Assembly (NCBI GenBank): GCA_965218715.1
Contig: CBDCLY010000014.1
Coordinates: 1-64,000 of the forward strand
Length of the DNA: 64,000 nucleotides
Direction: 5' to 3'
DNA from: CBDCLY01 sp965218715
GTDB taxonomy: Bacteria; Bacteroidota; Bacteroidia; Flavobacteriales_E; Vicingaceae
Under the pieces are notes generated by a model, which searched no databases, was not told where the DNA came from, and saw only the letters and a list, made by a program, of their open reading frames with translations. This document shows positions 61,811 through 64,000 of this stretch, in pieces. The position numbers were made by a program, and so were the translations under genes. How positions within the stretch are numbered: position 1 is the stretch's first letter; every line of letters begins with the position of its first letter.

Positions 61811-62608
61811 ATGAAATATAAGGCACGCATTATCTGTTTTCTGTATTTTTTAATATCTAGCACTTTTAGCATAGCTACAGCTCAAGAAGGTGCGAATAAA
61901 GTTGATGATCAAGGCAGAAAGCATGGAACCTGGCTTGTGTATTATCCAAATGGCGAAATCAGGTATTCTGGTACTTTTAATTCAGGAAAACCAATTGGAG
62001 AATTCAAGTATTATTTTAAAGAAGGAGAAATCCAGAGCATATTAACCTACAATGACAACAATACGGTTAGCGCAAAGCATTTTTATCAATCTGGTGGAAA
62101 AATGGCTGAGGGTCAATATAAAAATCAGAAAAAACACGGCCATTGGATCTCGTATGGTGATAATGAAATCAAAGTTTCTGAGGGGGATTATCTCAGCGGC
62201 CTTAAAGAAAACTTATGGACTACCTACTTCTTAGATGGCAGTAGGGCCGAAACTATTGAATTTAAAAATGGGCTTGAGGTAGGCGAGTACATTGCCTATT
62301 TTAAAAGTGGCAAGATTCAACAAAAGGCAATTTATATCGATGGTTACCTTGAGGGGCCAACAAGTTATTATGGTACAGACGGAAAGCTAAGTGTAGAAGG
62401 AAATTTTTTAAAGGAGGCTAGACATGGTGTTTGGAAATTTTACAACGACAAAGAGAAACTAGAAAGGGAAATTGAGTTTGACAAAGGAAGAAGAATTACT
62501 CCATTTTCTGAAGGGGAGTCACCCCATGATTTAGAAAAGTATTTAAACAATGTAAAAGACGAGCTTGAATTTGAAGATCTTCAAGGTCCAATTCGATATG
62601 AAAAATAA
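61811..62608 (+). CDS. Exported MORN/YwqK-type repeat protein
   Basis: A 265-residue protein with a signal peptide (RIICFLYFLISSTFSIATAQ) and about seven repeats of 20-25 residues with the pattern W..YY.NG....G.F..G...G.: GTWLVYYPNGEIRYSGTF, GEFKYYFKEGEI, GHWISYGDNE, GVWKFYNDKEKL. The repeat family is often labelled YwqK antitoxin in databases, but no toxin is nearby and the export signal argues against that role. In Bacteroidota such proteins are common and uncharacterised. Candidate -7 box TAATTTTG lies at 61744-61751. The stop overlaps mnmA by 11 bp. Confidence 0.85.
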   Translation: MKYKARIICFLYFLISSTFSIATAQEGANKVDDQGRKHGTWLVYYPNGEIRYSGTFNSGKPIGEFKYYFKEGEIQSILTYNDNNTVSAKHFYQSGGKMAEGQYKNQKKHGHWISYGDNEIKVSEGDYLSGLKENLWTTYFLDGSRAETIEFKNGLEVGEYIAYFKSGKIQQKAIYIDGYLEGPTSYYGTDGKLSVEGNFLKEARHGVWKFYNDKEKLEREIEFDKGRRITPFSEGESPHDLEKYLNNVKDELEFEDLQGPIRYEK

Positions 62609-63692
62609 TTCCAAAGGAAAAGTGCTTGTTGCCATGAGTGGTGGCATTGATAGTTCTGTAACAGCTCTTTTATTGCATGAAGAAGGTTATGAGGTGATTG
62701 GAGTAACTATGAAAACTTGGGACTATAGCAGTTCTGGGGGGAATAGAAAATCTACAGGTTGCTGTAGCCTAGATGATATTAACGATGCAAGAATACTGGC
62801 AGTAAACTATGGTTTTCATCACATGATTATTGATATAAGGGAAGAGTTTGGAAACTTTATTGTCGACAATTTTGTTGATGAATACATGGCTGGTAGAACG
62901 CCAAATCCCTGCGTGTTATGCAATACACACATCAAGTGGGATGCCTTGTTAAGAAGAGCTGACCAGTTAGGTTGTGAATTTATTGCTACTGGTCATTATG
63001 CAAATGTTAGACAAGAAGAAGGTCGATACGTTATTTCTAAAGGAAGGGATGAAAATAAAGACCAATCATATGTTTTATGGGGTTTGAGTCAGGAAGCATT
63101 GGCCAGAACGAAATTCCCACTTGGAAAGTTTACCAAGCCAGAAATTAGGCAAATGGCGATTGATAGAGGTCATGAAGATCTTGCGAAGAAAGGAGAAAGC
63201 TATGAAATTTGTTTTGTGCCGGATAACGATTATAGAGGCTTTTTAAAACGAAAAGTTGAGGGCTTGGAGGAAAAGGTTGCTGGAGGAGATTTTATTGACT
63301 TAAATGGAAACATTCTTGGGCAGCATGATGGCTATCCATTTTATACTATTGGTCAAAGAAAAGGATTAAAAATAGCGCTAGGTGAGCCAATGTATGTTAT
63401 TCGAATAAACCCCGAAAACAACACGGTGGTTTTGGGAACTAAAGAGGACTTAAATCGCCAAACCATGAAAGTGGGACGATTAAATCTGGTAAAATATAAG
63501 TCATTGCCAAATCAAATGAATGCCCTTACCAAAATAAGGTACAAAGACAATGGGGAGATGAGTGAGCTTTTTGTAGACGATAGTGGAATATTGAATGTCT
63601 TGTTTGATCGTGAGGTACAAGGCGTGGCTCCTGGTCAGTCTGCTGTGTTCTATGAAGGTTCAGATTTAATAGGTGGGGGTTTCATACAATAA
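62598..63692 (+). CDS. mnmA: tRNA 2-thiouridine(34) synthase MnmA
   Basis: A 364-residue ATP-pyrophosphatase-type tRNA thiolase that makes 2-thiouridine at the wobble position of Lys, Glu and Gln tRNAs. The PP-loop is VAMSGGIDSSVTALLL. The catalytic cysteine pair is in NPCVLCNTHIKWD and YEICFVPDNDY, and tRNA-binding parts include ATGHYANV, ENKDQSYVLWGL and YTIGQRKGL. ATG 62598 is chosen: the earlier in-frame start at 62565 lies inside the preceding gene and adds non-family residues. It overlaps the MORN gene by 11 bp and the next gene starts 3 bp after its stop. Confidence 0.95.
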   Translation: MKNNSKGKVLVAMSGGIDSSVTALLLHEEGYEVIGVTMKTWDYSSSGGNRKSTGCCSLDDINDARILAVNYGFHHMIIDIREEFGNFIVDNFVDEYMAGRTPNPCVLCNTHIKWDALLRRADQLGCEFIATGHYANVRQEEGRYVISKGRDENKDQSYVLWGLSQEALARTKFPLGKFTKPEIRQMAIDRGHEDLAKKGESYEICFVPDNDYRGFLKRKVEGLEEKVAGGDFIDLNGNILGQHDGYPFYTIGQRKGLKIALGEPMYVIRINPENNTVVLGTKEDLNRQTMKVGRLNLVKYKSLPNQMNALTKIRYKDNGEMSELFVDDSGILNVLFDREVQGVAPGQSAVFYEGSDLIGGGFIQ

Positions 63693-63695
63693 AAA

Positions 63696-64000
63696 ATGAA
63701 AGCTAAATCCATACTTCTTCTAAGTGTTTTATTTGCGCTGTATGGTTGTGAAAAGGAGAGTGATAAAGGATCTTTGCAGAATCATACCAATTATTACCCA
63801 ATTAATTTAGGCGATGAATTAGAATATAAAATAGACTCAATCGCCTATGATGAATTTACAGGAAGGGTGGATACCTTTAAATATCTATTGAAAGAAATAG
63901 TAGAGGAGGAGCTCATTGGTTTGGATCAATCCTTATCGTATCGAATTGGAGTGTATGTCAAGAAAAACGATACTTTGCCTTGGAAAAAGTCAAGGATTAT
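63696..64000 (+). CDS. Lipoprotein, N-terminal part (cut by window end)
   Basis: The open frame runs from ATG 63696 off the right edge (at least 101 codons). It begins MKAKSILLLSVLFALYGCEK, a lipoprotein signal with the Cys after a LYG box. Next is a region with YYPINLGDELEYKIDSIAYD, a pattern seen in Bacteroidota lipoproteins of unknown function. It follows mnmA by 3 bp, so it is probably co-transcribed. Function is unknown. Confidence 0.8.
   Translation, partial: MKAKSILLLSVLFALYGCEKESDKGSLQNHTNYYPINLGDELEYKIDSIAYDEFTGRVDTFKYLLKEIVEEELIGLDQSLSYRIGVYVKKNDTLPWKKSRI

Noticed and set aside
61811..62608. YwqK antitoxin of a toxin-antitoxin pair
   Set aside because: The label comes from shared repeats only. 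The protein has an export signal and the next gene is mnmA, not a toxin.

Overview
The window comes from a member of the Bacteroidota, most likely a free-living, gliding-type Flavobacteriales or a close relative. The evidence is several proteins with type IX secretion (T9SS) C-terminal sorting modules, the lineage's -7 promoter motif (TAnnTTTG), a short Obg GTPase, a topoisomerase IV parE-parC pair, an aminofutalosine synthase and low overall G+C. Families are named from motifs read by eye; no database search was run. No rRNA, tRNA, CRISPR array, insertion sequence or prophage was seen.

Layout. 1-6100: the end of folD, a Crp/Fnr regulator with a CxxC protein, an RRM protein, a thioredoxin-like protein, a sterol-desaturase-family oxidase, a SRAP protein and a transmembrane YfiR-SpoIIE phosphatase. 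6147-12205: parE-parC-rhomboid-aminotransferase IV, almost without gaps. 12320-30327: three consecutive giant surface proteins (1752, 2287 and about 1900 residues). They are built from acidic, calcium-type thrombospondin-3 (TSP3) repeats with plug-in beta modules and end in the same T9SS cassette; the third is split by one frameshift. 30320-35817: yqgE, then a tightly packed glycosyltransferase/pdxH run. 36845-38012: an SPFH-DUF4177-Arc trio. 41366-38009: purK-purE-outer membrane protein-threonine dehydratase. 41486-44280: an HPRT-adenylate kinase fusion facing a pseudo-receiver/PAS/SpoIIE protein. 44429-47939: obgE-PAP2-crcB-alkaline phosphatase, where crcB and the phosphatase carry about five indels within 400 bp.

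47992-53174 is the least explained part. It has one helical-repeat gene on the minus strand, a 48-residue secreted-looking peptide gene, a perfect 19-bp dyad and two AT-rich helical-repeat paralogues on the plus strand. Base composition changes abruptly inside the second paralogue. 55613-53000 is a DUF4252-like/PadR/PspC operon ending in a 53-residue peptide gene and hairpins; its PspC gene is split by an extra base in a G run. 55782-64000: TerC, mqnE, a secreted M43 metalloprotease, an AddB-like nuclease, a MORN/YwqK-type repeat protein, mnmA and the start of a lipoprotein.

The candidates for something new are the cysteine-bracketed modular TSP3 proteins, including an ALK-like glycine-rich domain, and the peptide/dyad/helical-repeat locus at 49.2-52.7 kb. 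The seven apparent frameshifts should be resolved with raw reads before anyone interprets them biologically.
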